Position numbers and translations under genes: made by a program. The notes below the pieces were generated by a model. The model worked only from the letters and a program-made list of their open reading frames with translations. It ran no database searches and was not told the DNA's origin. Shown here one piece after another: positions 20,299 through 28,317 of a stretch of DNA of 64,000 nt. Numbering within the stretch: position 1 is the stretch's first letter; every line of letters starts with the position of its first letter. This stretch comes from Photobacterium profundum (GTDB lineage Bacteria > Pseudomonadota > Gammaproteobacteria > Enterobacterales > Vibrionaceae), in contig NZ_PYOD01000006.1 of assembly GCF_003026285.1 (NCBI RefSeq), forward strand, positions 124,001 through 188,000, written 5' to 3'.

Positions 20299-20739
20299 AT
20301 GCAGCAATATATAGAGTTTGTTACGGGTAATCCTATTTTAGCCCTTGTTTGGGTTGGTTTGGTTGTCGCAATTATTGCGTCGATGGTAAAGCAAAAGACT
20401 GCGGGCTACACGGTAGTGAATCCCAATGAAGCGACAGCATTAGTGAATCGTGAAAACGGTGTGTTTCTTGATATTCGTTCTCGTGACGAATACCGTCAGG
20501 GACATATTTCTGGCGCACTTCACACTTTACCAAGCCAAATTAAAGAACAAAACGTTACTGAGCTTGAAAAGTACAAAACTACCCCAATCATTGTGGTATG
20601 TAAGACAGGCCAGACAGCACAAGATAGCGCAAACTTATTGAAGAAAGCGGGTTTTGAAAACGTCAATGTCTTGAAAGATGGTCTGATTTCTTGGAATGAA
20701 GCAAAGTTACCTCTTGTACGCAGTAAAAATAAGAAGTAA
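20299..20739 (+). CDS. yibN: Membrane-anchored rhodanese-like protein
   Basis: YibN-type protein, 146 residues. It has one N-terminal transmembrane helix (about residues 12-30) and a cytoplasmic rhodanese domain. The active loop CKTGQTAQ near residue 98 has the sulphur-accepting Cys. The DIRSRDEYRQGHISGALH stretch is typical of single-domain rhodaneses. The physiological sulphur acceptor is unknown. It precedes secB as in E. coli, but grxC, which sits between them there, is missing. Confidence 0.92.
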   Translation: MQQYIEFVTGNPILALVWVGLVVAIIASMVKQKTAGYTVVNPNEATALVNRENGVFLDIRSRDEYRQGHISGALHTLPSQIKEQNVTELEKYKTTPIIVVCKTGQTAQDSANLLKKAGFENVNVLKDGLISWNEAKLPLVRSKNKK

Positions 20740-20777
20740 TTGTCGCCATTTCATGAGCAGCGAGAATTTATGTAACG

Positions 20778-20796
20778 TGTGATGATTATCATCACA
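20778..20796. promoter_or_regulatory. Perfect 19-bp palindrome upstream of secB (Fur-box-like)
   Basis: TGTGATGAT and ATCATCACA meet at a single central T, a perfect dyad 60 bases before the secB start. The inner 15 bases match the 7-1-7 Fur-type pattern TGATAAT-N-ATTATCA at all but two symmetric positions. It is not a CRP site, since TGTGA and TCACA are 9 and not 6 bases apart. The binding protein is not known. Confidence 0.45.
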
Positions 20797-20855
20797 ATTG
20801 CGAATGTATGAATTATCTCATGTGATGGGATAGAAAGAATAAAAGGACTAAAAAG

Positions 20856-21329
20856 ATGGCTGAAGTAGCAAATAACGAAGCACAACAAAATTTCCAGATC
20901 CAGCGTGTATTCCTAAAAGACGTTTCTTTTGAAGCGCCTAACTCACCTGACATGTTCCAGAAAGAATGGAACCCAGATGTGAAGCTGGATCTTGATACTC
21001 AAAGCCGTGAGCTGGGTGAAGGTGTTTACGAAGTTATCTTACGCCTAACAGTTACTGTTAAAAATGCAGAAGAAACAGCTTTCCTTTGTGAAGTTCAGCA
21101 AGGTGGTATCTTCACGGTTTCTGGCATGGAAGCACCACAGCTTGCACATTGCCTAGGCGCATTTAGCCCGAACATCCTATTCCCATATGCGCGTGAAACT
21201 ATTTCAAGCCTAGTGGTTAAAGGTACTTTCCCACAGCTTAACCTTGCTCCTGTTAACTTTGATGCTTTGTTCATGAATTACTTACAGAACCAAGCTGAAG
21301 CAAACACAGAAAGCACTGAAGAAGCGTAA
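20856..21329 (+). CDS. secB: Protein-export chaperone SecB
   Basis: Cytoplasmic tetrameric chaperone that keeps preproteins unfolded and hands them to SecA. It has 157 residues, the usual length. [19 protein letters not shown] at the N-terminus and [16 protein letters not shown] near residue 105 are family hallmarks. The acidic tail fits SecA binding. The ATG at 20856 follows AAAAGGAC. It is followed after 16 bases by gpsA, making a yibN-secB-gpsA transcript likely, with an extra control site at 20778-20796. Confidence 0.97.
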   Translation: MAEVANNEAQQNFQIQRVFLKDVSFEAPNSPDMFQKEWNPDVKLDLDTQSRELGEGVYEVILRLTVTVKNAEETAFLCEVQQGGIFTVSGMEAPQLAHCLGAFSPNILFPYARETISSLVVKGTFPQLNLAPVNFDALFMNYLQNQAEANTESTEEA

Positions 21330-21345
21330 TAAGCGATAAGTTACT

Positions 21346-22362
21346 ATGAATCAAAACGTAAATAATGCGATCACAATGACAGTGTTAGGTGCCGGCTCTT
21401 ATGGTACCTCACTGGCAATTTCGTTAGCGCGTAATGGTGCCAATATTATCCTTTGGGGGCATGACGCAGAGCATATTGCTCAGCTTGAAATTGACCGTGC
21501 CAATGAAGCCTTTTTACCTGGCGTTACTTTTCCTGAGTCGCTGATTCTTTCTGCAGATTTAGAAATGGCCGTACAGGCAAGCCGTGATTTATTGGTGGTA
21601 GTACCGAGTCATGTCTTTGGTTTGGTCTTAAGCGATGTGAAGCCATTTTTACGTGAAGACTCTCGTATTTGTTGGGCTACGAAAGGTTTAGAGCCTGAAA
21701 CAGGCCGCTTATTAAAAGAAGTGGCCGTTGAAGCTGTGGGCACCGAAGTGCCTTTAGCTGTTTTATCTGGCCCAACATTTGCGAAAGAGCTCGCGGCGGG
21801 TATGCCTACAGCCATTGCTGTTTCTTCTCCTGATGATGCGTTTGTTGAAGACCTTCAAGAGAAAATTCATTGTAGTAAAACATTCCGTGTGTACAGCAAT
21901 AGTGATTTTATTGGTATGCAATTGGGTGGTGCAGTGAAAAATGTGATTGCGATTGGTGCTGGTATGTCTGATGGTATCGGTTTTGGTGCTAATGCACGAA
22001 CGGCATTGATTACCCGTGGTCTTGCTGAAATGTGTCGCCTTGGCGCTGCATTAGGTGCTCAAAAAGAAACATTTATGGGCATGGCTGGCTTAGGTGATTT
22101 AGTACTAACATGTACAGATAACCAATCACGTAACCGTCGTTTTGGTTTAGCGTTAGGTCAGGGTAAATCGGTTGATCAGGCGCAGATAGATATCGGTCAG
22201 GTTGTCGAAGGTTACCGTAATACCAAAGAAGTCTGGGCTCTTGCTCAGCGCTATGGTGTTGAAATGCCTATTTCAGAGCAAATTTATCAGGTGTTATATC
22301 AGGGTAAAGATGCAAGAGAAGCCGCGAAAGACTTATTAGCACGAGACAAAAAATATGAATAG
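21346..22362 (+). CDS. gpsA: Glycerol-3-phosphate dehydrogenase [NAD(P)+]
   Basis: Makes sn-glycerol 3-phosphate from dihydroxyacetone phosphate for phospholipid synthesis. It has 338 residues. The N-terminal Rossmann motif is [12 protein letters not shown] (GxGxxG near residue 16). [16 protein letters not shown] lies in the middle, and the C-terminal substrate domain has [13 protein letters not shown] with the catalytic Lys near residue 200. It follows secB closely and is terminated at 22431-22469. It complements the glycerol-uptake genes glpFK found 12 kb further on. Confidence 0.97.
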   Translation: MNQNVNNAITMTVLGAGSYGTSLAISLARNGANIILWGHDAEHIAQLEIDRANEAFLPGVTFPESLILSADLEMAVQASRDLLVVVPSHVFGLVLSDVKPFLREDSRICWATKGLEPETGRLLKEVAVEAVGTEVPLAVLSGPTFAKELAAGMPTAIAVSSPDDAFVEDLQEKIHCSKTFRVYSNSDFIGMQLGGAVKNVIAIGAGMSDGIGFGANARTALITRGLAEMCRLGAALGAQKETFMGMAGLGDLVLTCTDNQSRNRRFGLALGQGKSVDQAQIDIGQVVEGYRNTKEVWALAQRYGVEMPISEQIYQVLYQGKDAREAAKDLLARDKKYE

Positions 22363-22430
22363 TCGATTATGGTGTTGTTAGCCGCATTTTCACTAGGGTG
22401 GTAACTAACATAGTCGAAATCGTTCTATTA

Positions 22431-22469
22431 AAAACAACGTAAGCTGAAAAGCGCACGTTGTTTTTTTTT
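22431..22469 (+). terminator. Intrinsic terminator of yibN-secB-gpsA
   Basis: AAAACAACGT (22431-22440) pairs perfectly with ACGTTGTTTT, with a run of nine T residues at the 3' end of the right arm. Confidence 0.85.
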
Positions 22470-22529
22470 CTGAGCAAGTTAAAGTTATAAGACAATAGCC
22501 ATTACTAACATAGATAAACCGAGGGTGAT

Positions 22530-23351
22530 GTGAGGGAATGCCAACAGAACGAGGTCTGGCAAGCAATCAAGCTAGAAGCGAGAGCGCAGTCAGAACAAGA
22601 GCCTATGTTAGCCAGTTTTTATCATGCGACGATTATTAAGCATGACAACTTAGCCGCCGCGCTGAGTTATATTTTGGCTAATAAATTGGCGACACCATCG
22701 ATGCCTGCAATGGCTGTACGCGAAGTGGTTGAAGAAGCCTTTGCGGCCGATTGTATGATCACCGAGTCTGCTGCTTGTGATATTAAAGCGGTTGTTGAGC
22801 GCGATCCTGCGGTAGAAATGTATTCTATCCCTCTGTTATATCTAAAAGGTTATCATGCTTTACAAGGCTATCGCGTTGCGAACTGGCTATGGAAGCAGAA
22901 ACGCTTTGCATTAGCGGTATACCTGCAGAATCAAATTTCCGTAACATGCCAAGTCGATGTCCATCCTGCTGCGGTTATTGGGCAAGGTATTATGTTTGAC
23001 CATGCGACAGGTATCGTTATTGGTGAAACGGCCGTGATTGAAAATGATGTGTCGATTTTACAAGATGTTACCTTGGGTGGTACTGGTAAGGCTGGCGGCG
23101 ATCGTCATCCTAAAATTCGAGAAGGTGTGATGATTGGGGCAGGAGCGAAAGTATTGGGTAATATTGAAGTAGGTGTAGGGGCTAAGATTGGCTCTTGCTC
23201 CGTGGTATTAAACCCCGTTCCTCCTCATACTACCGTTGCTGGTGTGCCCGCTAAAGTCGTGGGGCGTCCTAGTAGCGATATGCCCGCTATGGACATGGAT
23301 CAGCAATTTAACGGCACTACGCAAACCTTTATTGCGGGTGATGGTATCTAA
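22530..23351 (+). CDS. cysE: Serine O-acetyltransferase
   Basis: Commits serine to cysteine synthesis by making O-acetylserine from acetyl-CoA. The 273 residues equal the E. coli length. The N-terminal helical domain (SFYHATIIKHDNLAAAL) is followed by the left-handed beta-helix of hexapeptide repeats, with HPAAVIGQGIMFDHATG and the catalytic His in that region. It ends ...IAGDGI, like the E. coli C-terminus that binds CysK. It uses a GTG start preceded by GAGGG at short spacing. A terminator separates it from gpsA, so it has its own promoter. Confidence 0.96.
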   Translation: MRECQQNEVWQAIKLEARAQSEQEPMLASFYHATIIKHDNLAAALSYILANKLATPSMPAMAVREVVEEAFAADCMITESAACDIKAVVERDPAVEMYSIPLLYLKGYHALQGYRVANWLWKQKRFALAVYLQNQISVTCQVDVHPAAVIGQGIMFDHATGIVIGETAVIENDVSILQDVTLGGTGKAGGDRHPKIREGVMIGAGAKVLGNIEVGVGAKIGSCSVVLNPVPPHTTVAGVPAKVVGRPSSDMPAMDMDQQFNGTTQTFIAGDGI

Positions 23352-23382
23352 CGCCAACACGAATCTGCCGTAGTGTTATAAC

Positions 23383-23412
23383 AACGAGAAGCGATTATTT
23401 GCTTCTCGTTTT
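23383..23412 (+). terminator. Intrinsic terminator of cysE
   Basis: AACGAGAAGC (23383-23392) pairs with GCTTCTCGTT (23401-23410) over an 8-base loop, ending in four T residues 32 bases after the cysE stop. Confidence 0.8.
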
Positions 23413-23447
23413 GATGTTTAACCTTATTGTCTGGTGAGATAATGAGG

Positions 23448-23912
23448 CTAGATTGATCCTTTAAAGCCGAGTTGACGCCATGCTTCGTAACCAATAATAG
23501 CAGCAGCATTTGATAAATTCAGGCTGCGGCTATCTGGGTGCATCGGTATACGTAAGCGTTGCTCTAACGGTAAGCTTTCAATAAATTCAGCCGGCAATCC
23601 TCGGGTTTCAGGACCAAAAATGAGCACGTCACCTTCCGCGAATTGTGCATTCGTGTGGTAATTCGTTGTCTTCGTTGTACAGGCAAATAAACGACGTCCA
23701 ACCATTGCCTCTTTAAATGCGGCAAAGTCTTTATGACGGTGTACGTGAGCTAAATCGTGATAATCCAACCCTGCACGACGCAGTTTCTTCTCTTCTAAAT
23801 CAAACCCTAGTGGCTCTATAAGGTGCAGATTGGCGCCGCAGTTGGCACATAAACGGATTATATTGCCCGTGTTAGGGGCGATTTCAGGTTCGTAAAGGGC
23901 AATATCAAACAT
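23448..23912 (-). CDS. trmL: tRNA (cytidine/uridine-34 2'-O)-methyltransferase
   Basis: SPOUT-class methyltransferase (YibK/TrmL) that modifies the wobble base of tRNA-Leu isoacceptors. It opens [19 protein letters not shown] and has FGPETRGLP near residue 100 and [11 protein letters not shown] near residue 128. These form the trefoil-knot SAM site. The ATG at 23912 gives the conserved family N-terminus (154 residues); an in-frame ATG at 23927 would add five residues, and neither has a clear ribosome site. It is convergent with cysE. Confidence 0.95.
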   Translation of the reverse strand: MFDIALYEPEIAPNTGNIIRLCANCGANLHLIEPLGFDLEEKKLRRAGLDYHDLAHVHRHKDFAAFKEAMVGRRLFACTTKTTNYHTNAQFAEGDVLIFGPETRGLPAEFIESLPLEQRLRIPMHPDSRSLNLSNAAAIIGYEAWRQLGFKGSI

Positions 23913-24022
23913 AAGTTTAGAAAACACATTGCAGAATGGTGGTGGTTATTGTGACAAGCACACCTTCAACAAGCAAATGGTATTACTTCTGAAGGCATGA
24001 GTGAAATAACAATTTATCTGAC

Positions 24023-25390
24023 TTAATAGGATTGACTTAGCGGTATTAGAATCGTGATTCTAAGGCCGCCAAGGGGGCTCTTGCTCGCATGAATTTTCCC
24101 ACTATGTTGGCGAATCGCGCTTTCTGTAATCGCAAGCCCTAAACCTGTACCACCACTGCTGCGATCTCTCGCTGTTGATACCCGATAAAAAGGACGAAAG
24201 ATATCGTTGAGCTCATCATCAGGTACGCCTTTACCGTTATCATCAATCATAATGGTGAGTTGCTTTTCTTTTACTGAAAAATGCACCGTTATTGTATCGT
24301 TGCCATATTTAATGGCATTACGGATCACGTTCTCTAATGCGCTGATGAGTAAGTTAGGGTTACCGTTAATTGACCACTCTTTTAGCGCATTATAGGTTAA
24401 TGACTTATTATTCTGCTCGGCTTCAAAACGGGCATCTTCTAGCATTTCATACCAAAGACTGTGTGCATCAGAGTTTTCTAGTTGCTCGTGACTATTGACC
24501 TGCATACGCGATAATTCCAAAAGCTCGCTAATCATTTTTTCTAATCGCTCTGCTTCGGTATCTATTCGTGTTAGCTCTTTACTCTCACCTTGCTTGCGTT
24601 TCGCTAGTGCATTTGCCATGCGTAAACGGGTGAGGGGAGAGCGTAATTCATGTGAAATATCTGATAATAAGCGTTGCTGGCCGCTAATCATTTGATTGAT
24701 AGCCAATACCATTTGATTGAAGCTCGCACCGGCTTGTTTAAATTCGCGAGGACCCGTCTCAAGTTTTGGATCTGCTTCAAAATGTCCTGTCGCTACCCGC
24801 TCTGCTGCGCGTTGTAGTCGACGAGCCGGTAAGCTAACGACCCAAGCTAACCATAAAAGAAAAGGGGTACTGACTAACATAGTAACAAGTAATAGTTGGA
24901 AGGGCTTATCGAGTATTTTAATGAAGAAAGGAGGCGTTTCACGCCATATTCGCCCGATATACATCAATGTAGTTTGCTGTTGATCGGTGACTTTTAATGG
25001 CCCTGCCATCATCCAGCGGCCATAAAGTTTCTGTCTTGGATTCTCTGGATCATCGGCAACCGTGATGAAATTGCGTAACGCCTTATTTCGTCCGTGAGGG
25101 GAAATGATTTCACCGTCTTCAGTGGTAAAGTACAGCTGGATACCTTTATGATTATCCCGATCGGTATAGCGTTTAAGTTTTTGTTTCAATGATCCTCGTT
25201 CGTTGCTGATACGTGCTGAAATATCTTGAGCAGAATCTTGCAGGCGTTTTAAATTTTGTGCTGGGATCGTATGCTGCGCCCGCGGATCAAGGTTCGGAAG
25301 CAGTACGAGAGTGACGACCACTACGAGCAACGTTAGCCAAAAAATAGCAAAAATTCGGCCATATAAACTAGAAAACCGTGGGAATCGCAT
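24023..25390 (-). CDS. cpxA: Envelope-stress sensor histidine kinase CpxA
   Basis: Inner-membrane sensor kinase of the Cpx system, 455 residues. It has TM1 at about residues 10-30, a periplasmic sensor domain, TM2 at about 163-185, then HAMP. DISHELRSPLTRLR follows with the phospho-accepting His near residue 248. The HATPase domain has DNGKGVPD and GGTGLGLAI. It is inhibited by periplasmic CpxP in the E. coli paradigm. Its ATG shares one base with the cpxR stop (TAATG), so the two are translationally coupled. Confidence 0.96.
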   Translation of the reverse strand: MRFPRFSSLYGRIFAIFWLTLLVVVVTLVLLPNLDPRAQHTIPAQNLKRLQDSAQDISARISNERGSLKQKLKRYTDRDNHKGIQLYFTTEDGEIISPHGRNKALRNFITVADDPENPRQKLYGRWMMAGPLKVTDQQQTTLMYIGRIWRETPPFFIKILDKPFQLLLVTMLVSTPFLLWLAWVVSLPARRLQRAAERVATGHFEADPKLETGPREFKQAGASFNQMVLAINQMISGQQRLLSDISHELRSPLTRLRMANALAKRKQGESKELTRIDTEAERLEKMISELLELSRMQVNSHEQLENSDAHSLWYEMLEDARFEAEQNNKSLTYNALKEWSINGNPNLLISALENVIRNAIKYGNDTITVHFSVKEKQLTIMIDDNGKGVPDDELNDIFRPFYRVSTARDRSSGGTGLGLAITESAIRQHSGKIHASKSPLGGLRITILIPLSQSY

Positions 25391-26085
25391 TAAAGCTCCT
25401 CAACCAATAAATAACCTTTGCCTCGCAGGGTTTTTATACGAGGTTTACCGTCTGCACGTTCAGGTAATTTTTTTCGTAGATTAGACACGTGCATATCAAT
25501 CGCACGATCAAATTGAGCCAGCCGCTTACCTAACACTTCCATACTGAGTTCATTTTTCGCAATGATTTTACCTGGGTGTTGAATCAGGTAGCTTAATAAT
25601 GCGAGCTCAGTGCCTGTCATCTCGATAGACTCGCCAAGGCAAAATACTTCTTGTCGGCCAGGGTAAATATCGATGTCTTGATAAGATAGGCATTCCGGTT
25701 CGTTAGTGCGCAGGTTATTTTCTGTTAGCTGAGTTCGACGTAAAATGGCGCGTATGCGAGCGAGTAATTCTCGATCACTAAATGGTTTGGGTAAGTAGTC
25801 ATCGGCACCGAGTTCTAACCCGAGTACTCGGTCAATTTCTTCACCCTTGGCTGTTAGCATCAATACTGGCGTGGCAAAGCTCTCTCTTAGTTTTCGTAAC
25901 ATCTGAGTGCCGTTCATTTTTGGCATCATGACATCAAGTAAAATTAAGTCGATACTGGTATCTATTTTTGCTAAGCCTTCAATACCATTGTTTGCCTCGA
26001 CAATATCAAAGCCTTCCATCTCTAAGATATCGGTTAATAAAGAGGTCAGCTCGACATCGTCATCCACTAAAAGAATTTTTGCCAT
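25390..26085 (-). CDS. cpxR: Response regulator CpxR
   Basis: OmpR-type response regulator, 231 residues. The receiver domain has the acidic pocket DDD at residues 8-10, the phosphorylated Asp51 in LILLDVMMP, and the conserved Lys in LPKPF. The C-terminal winged helix ends with RGKGYLLVEEL. It activates envelope-folding genes including its own operon and cpxP. A consensus CpxR site lies 126 bases upstream, between cpxR and the divergent cpxP. Confidence 0.97.
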   Translation of the reverse strand: MAKILLVDDDVELTSLLTDILEMEGFDIVEANNGIEGLAKIDTSIDLILLDVMMPKMNGTQMLRKLRESFATPVLMLTAKGEEIDRVLGLELGADDYLPKPFSDRELLARIRAILRRTQLTENNLRTNEPECLSYQDIDIYPGRQEVFCLGESIEMTGTELALLSYLIQHPGKIIAKNELSMEVLGKRLAQFDRAIDMHVSNLRKKLPERADGKPRIKTLRGKGYLLVEEL

Positions 26086-26210
26086 AATTAAAGCCTTAAA
26101 TAGATACCGTTATAATGACGGCGATATGCGCATCATAGCGGCATAAGGTGAGTTCGATATAGATAAGTATCTCTAATCTACTTCATAGAGCCAAGTTTAT
26201 ATGTGTATGC

Positions 26211-26225
26211 TTTACGCAGCTTTAC
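26211..26225 (-). promoter_or_regulatory. Consensus CpxR box between cpxRA and cpxP
   Basis: TTTAC-GCAGC-TTTAC on the plus strand is GTAAA-N5-GTAAA on the minus strand, a perfect match to the CpxR recognition pattern. A third TTTAC half-site follows at 26242-26246. The site is 77 bases before the cpxP start, so it can serve both divergent genes, giving autoregulation and activation of the CpxP inhibitor. Confidence 0.8.
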
Positions 26226-26301
26226 GTTCAATAGACAGCGCTTTACCTTGTGCAGGGTAAGATTACTCCATACACCAACAACGGATACTTGGAGAAACAA
26301 C

Positions 26302-26784
26302 ATGACCTCATTTAAGAAAGCATTAGTAATCGCAATTGCACTTCCTATGGCTCTTGGCTCTGCGTCGGCACTTGCATCCGGCGGTGGCAAGCACCATGGT
26401 GGAAAAGGTGCTTGCAGCATGCAAGATGGTCGTAAAGTATTTAGTCAGTTAGACCTGACAGAAGCACAAAAAGAACAAATGAAATCAATGCGTGAAGTGA
26501 ATCGTGACGAAATGAAAAGTAAGCGCCTTGAAAAGCATACAGAGATGAAAGCGAATCACGATAAGATGCAAGCATTAGTGCTTGCTAGTGATTTTGATGA
26601 AAATGCAGTACGTGACTTAGCTCAGCAGATGTCAGCGGCTCAAGTTGAAGGACGTGTGGCAATGCTTGAAAAGCGTCATGAAATGCTAAACATCTTAACG
26701 CCAGAGCAGAAGACGAAATACCAAACTCTTCAGGCTGAACGTGCAGAGAAATGCCAAACTCGCATGGCAGAACACCAAAAATAA
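26302..26784 (+). CDS. cpxP: Periplasmic stress adaptor / Cpx inhibitor CpxP
   Basis: Small periplasmic protein of the CpxP/Spy family, 160 residues. It has a signal peptide with cleavage after ALAS (about residue 23) and a mostly helical, charged mature region. The two diagnostic LTXXQ motifs are seen as LTEAQ (near residue 50) and LTPEQ (near residue 134). It binds misfolded proteins and damps CpxA. I chose ATG 26302 because it follows ACTTGGAGAAAC and gives a normal signal peptide; the frame is open upstream to 26203. It is transcribed away from cpxRA from the shared CpxR site. Confidence 0.94.
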   Translation: MTSFKKALVIAIALPMALGSASALASGGGKHHGGKGACSMQDGRKVFSQLDLTEAQKEQMKSMREVNRDEMKSKRLEKHTEMKANHDKMQALVLASDFDENAVRDLAQQMSAAQVEGRVAMLEKRHEMLNILTPEQKTKYQTLQAERAEKCQTRMAEHQK

Positions 26785-26806
26785 ATGGTCTTATTGCTAT
26801 TCATGG

Positions 26807-26833
26807 AAGCCGCAACCTAGGTTGCGGCTTTTT
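26807..26833 (+). terminator. Intrinsic terminator of cpxP
   Basis: AAGCCGCAACC pairs perfectly with GGTTGCGGCTT, followed by further T residues, 22 bases after the cpxP stop. Confidence 0.88.
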
Positions 26834-26905
26834 GTTACCTGAAATTTGAGTTTTATTCTGGCTAATTATGCAGTTTTGTTAGAGTAAATTGTCACGCCTC
26901 GTATT

Positions 26906-26941
26906 TTTTGTGATTAATTTTCGTCACAAAACAGCTATACT
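26906..26941 (+). promoter_or_regulatory. pfkA promoter region with an inverted repeat
   Basis: TTTTGTGA (26906-26913) and TCACAAAA (26924-26931) form a perfect 8-bp inverted repeat across 10 bases. It is followed at once by a TATACT -10 element (26936-26941). The -35 position lies inside the repeat and is poor, so either an activator or a repressor could use it. The N10 spacing excludes a standard CRP site. It would give a leader of about 220 bases for pfkA. Confidence 0.45.
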
Positions 26942-27029
26942 GCGGGGTATTAGATATCGAATTAACGATTCCTGCTCGCATAAGTCAGAAGCGATCGTGA
27001 TATGAATCAACAAAAAATTTTATCAAAAT

Positions 27030-27061
27030 TGTAATACTCCTACATATGTAGGAAAGTTACA
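27030..27061. promoter_or_regulatory. Large palindrome in the pfkA leader: two adjacent TGTA-N7-TACA sites
   Basis: TCCTACAT and ATGTAGGA form a perfect 16-bp palindrome at 27038-27053. Outer symmetric TGTAA and TTACA extend it to 32 bases with 13 of 16 pairs matching. It can also be read as two 15-mers, TGTAATACTCCTACA (27030-27044) and TGTAGGAAAGTTACA (27047-27061). Each fits TGTA-N7-TACA, the core pattern of HexR, the RpiR-family regulator of central carbon genes. HexR binding is inferred. Confidence 0.5.
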
Positions 27062-27071
27062 GTTTATACGA

Positions 27072-27120
27072 GCATAAGTCGGACAGTTCCGTTTATGGTA
27101 CCGAGAGGGGAACCTCGGTA
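27072..27120 (+). promoter_or_regulatory. Structured 5' leader of pfkA
   Basis: The 9-mer GCATAAGTC at 27072-27080 repeats the one at 26978-26986, exactly 94 bases earlier, each followed by RGA. Downstream, TACCGAG (27099-27105) pairs with CTCGGTA (27114-27120) in a 7-bp hairpin. No terminator T-run follows. The 383-base gap before pfkA is thus rich in structure but holds no ORF. Confidence 0.4.
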
Positions 27121-27167
27121 ACTCGTTCCGGATTTGAATTTTCAATTCCCAAAGTCAGAGGGTAACC

Positions 27168-28130
27168 ATGATTAAGAAGATTGGTGTTTTGACCAGTGGT
27201 GGTGACGCACCTGGTATGAATGCAGCGGTTCGCGGTGTTGTACGTGCTGCGTTATCAGACGGTCTAGAAGTTTACGGTATATATGACGGCTACCAAGGCC
27301 TTCACCAAAACCGTATCGAAAAGCTAAGTCGCACAAGTGTATCAGACGTGATTAACAAGGGCGGTACGTTCCTTGGTTCTGCACGTTTCCCTGAGTTCAA
27401 AGACGAAAAAGTTCGAGCTCAGGCGATTCAAAACTTGAAGATGCACGGCATCGATGCACTTGTTGTTATCGGTGGTGACGGTTCGTACATGGGTGCAAAG
27501 AAGCTAACCGAGATGGGCTACCCATGTATCGGTATTCCAGGCACAATTGATAATGATGTAGCTGGTACTGATTACACTATTGGTTACCTTACTGCTTTAA
27601 ATACGGTTATTGATGCGATTGACCGTCTTCGTGATACGTCTTCTTCTCACCAGCGTATTTCTATCGTTGAAGTAATGGGCCGCCATTGTGGTGATCTTAC
27701 TTTAATGTCAGCAATTGCAGGTGGTTGTGAGTACATCATTACGCCAGAAACAGGTCTTCATAAAGAAGAGCTGATCGCAAAAATTAAAGAAGGCATCTAC
27801 AAAGGCAAGAAGCACGCGATTGTCGCGCTTACTGAGCTAATGACAGATGCGAATGAACTAGCCAAATACATCGAAGATGAAACTGGCCGTGAAACACGTG
27901 CGACTGTGTTAGGTCACATTCAACGTGGTGGTCAGCCGACGGCATTTGACCGTATTCTTGCATCACGCATGGGTGCTTACGCGGTTGAGCTGCTTATCCA
28001 AGGTGAAGGCGGTCGTTGTGTTGGTGTTCAGAATGAGAAGATGGTTCACCACGATATCATTGATGCAATCGAGAACATGAAGCGCCCTGTTCGTAAAGAT
28101 CTTTACGAACTAGCAGACAAATTGTTTTAA
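27168..28130 (+). CDS. pfkA: ATP-dependent 6-phosphofructokinase
   Basis: Key glycolytic kinase, 320 residues as in E. coli. [12 protein letters not shown] at the N-terminus binds [11 protein letters not shown] lies near residue 102. [14 protein letters not shown] near residues 125-138 holds the catalytic Asp, and [10 protein letters not shown] follows. Allosteric-site Arg residues are present. The ATG at 27168 follows AGAGGGTAACC. Its unusually long, structured leader (26906-27120) suggests regulated transcription. Confidence 0.97.
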   Translation: MIKKIGVLTSGGDAPGMNAAVRGVVRAALSDGLEVYGIYDGYQGLHQNRIEKLSRTSVSDVINKGGTFLGSARFPEFKDEKVRAQAIQNLKMHGIDALVVIGGDGSYMGAKKLTEMGYPCIGIPGTIDNDVAGTDYTIGYLTALNTVIDAIDRLRDTSSSHQRISIVEVMGRHCGDLTLMSAIAGGCEYIITPETGLHKEELIAKIKEGIYKGKKHAIVALTELMTDANELAKYIEDETGRETRATVLGHIQRGGQPTAFDRILASRMGAYAVELLIQGEGGRCVGVQNEKMVHHDIIDAIENMKRPVRKDLYELADKLF

Positions 28131-28172
28131 ACAGACATGTACTGTTTTCTACAGTAATTATGTTGTTGTAAT

Positions 28173-28200
28173 AAAAGCCGACTTTCGTGTCGGTTTTTTT
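28173..28200 (+). terminator. Intrinsic terminator of pfkA
   Basis: CCGAC / GTCGG stem with a TTTCGT loop, preceded by AAAAG and followed by seven T residues. Confidence 0.88.
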
Positions 28201-28264
28201 ATATTTGCTATTTAGAGTTTAGAACGAAGGTACTGAGTGGAATGACTCAATATTGATGTAGAAA

Positions 28265-28294
28265 TAAAAAAGGCCAACCGAAGTTGACCTTTTC
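28265..28294 (-). terminator. Intrinsic terminator of tpiA
   Basis: Read leftward, GGTCAAC pairs with GTTGGCC (one G-U pair) around a short loop and is followed by six T residues, 24 bases after the tpiA stop. Confidence 0.85.
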
Positions 28295-28317
28295 TCGCAT
28301 TATTCTAAAAATAGAAA

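Noticed and set aside
26906..26931. CRP site at the pfkA promoter
   Set aside because: The arms resemble TGTGA/TCACA but are 10 bases apart instead of 6, so it is not listed as CRP.
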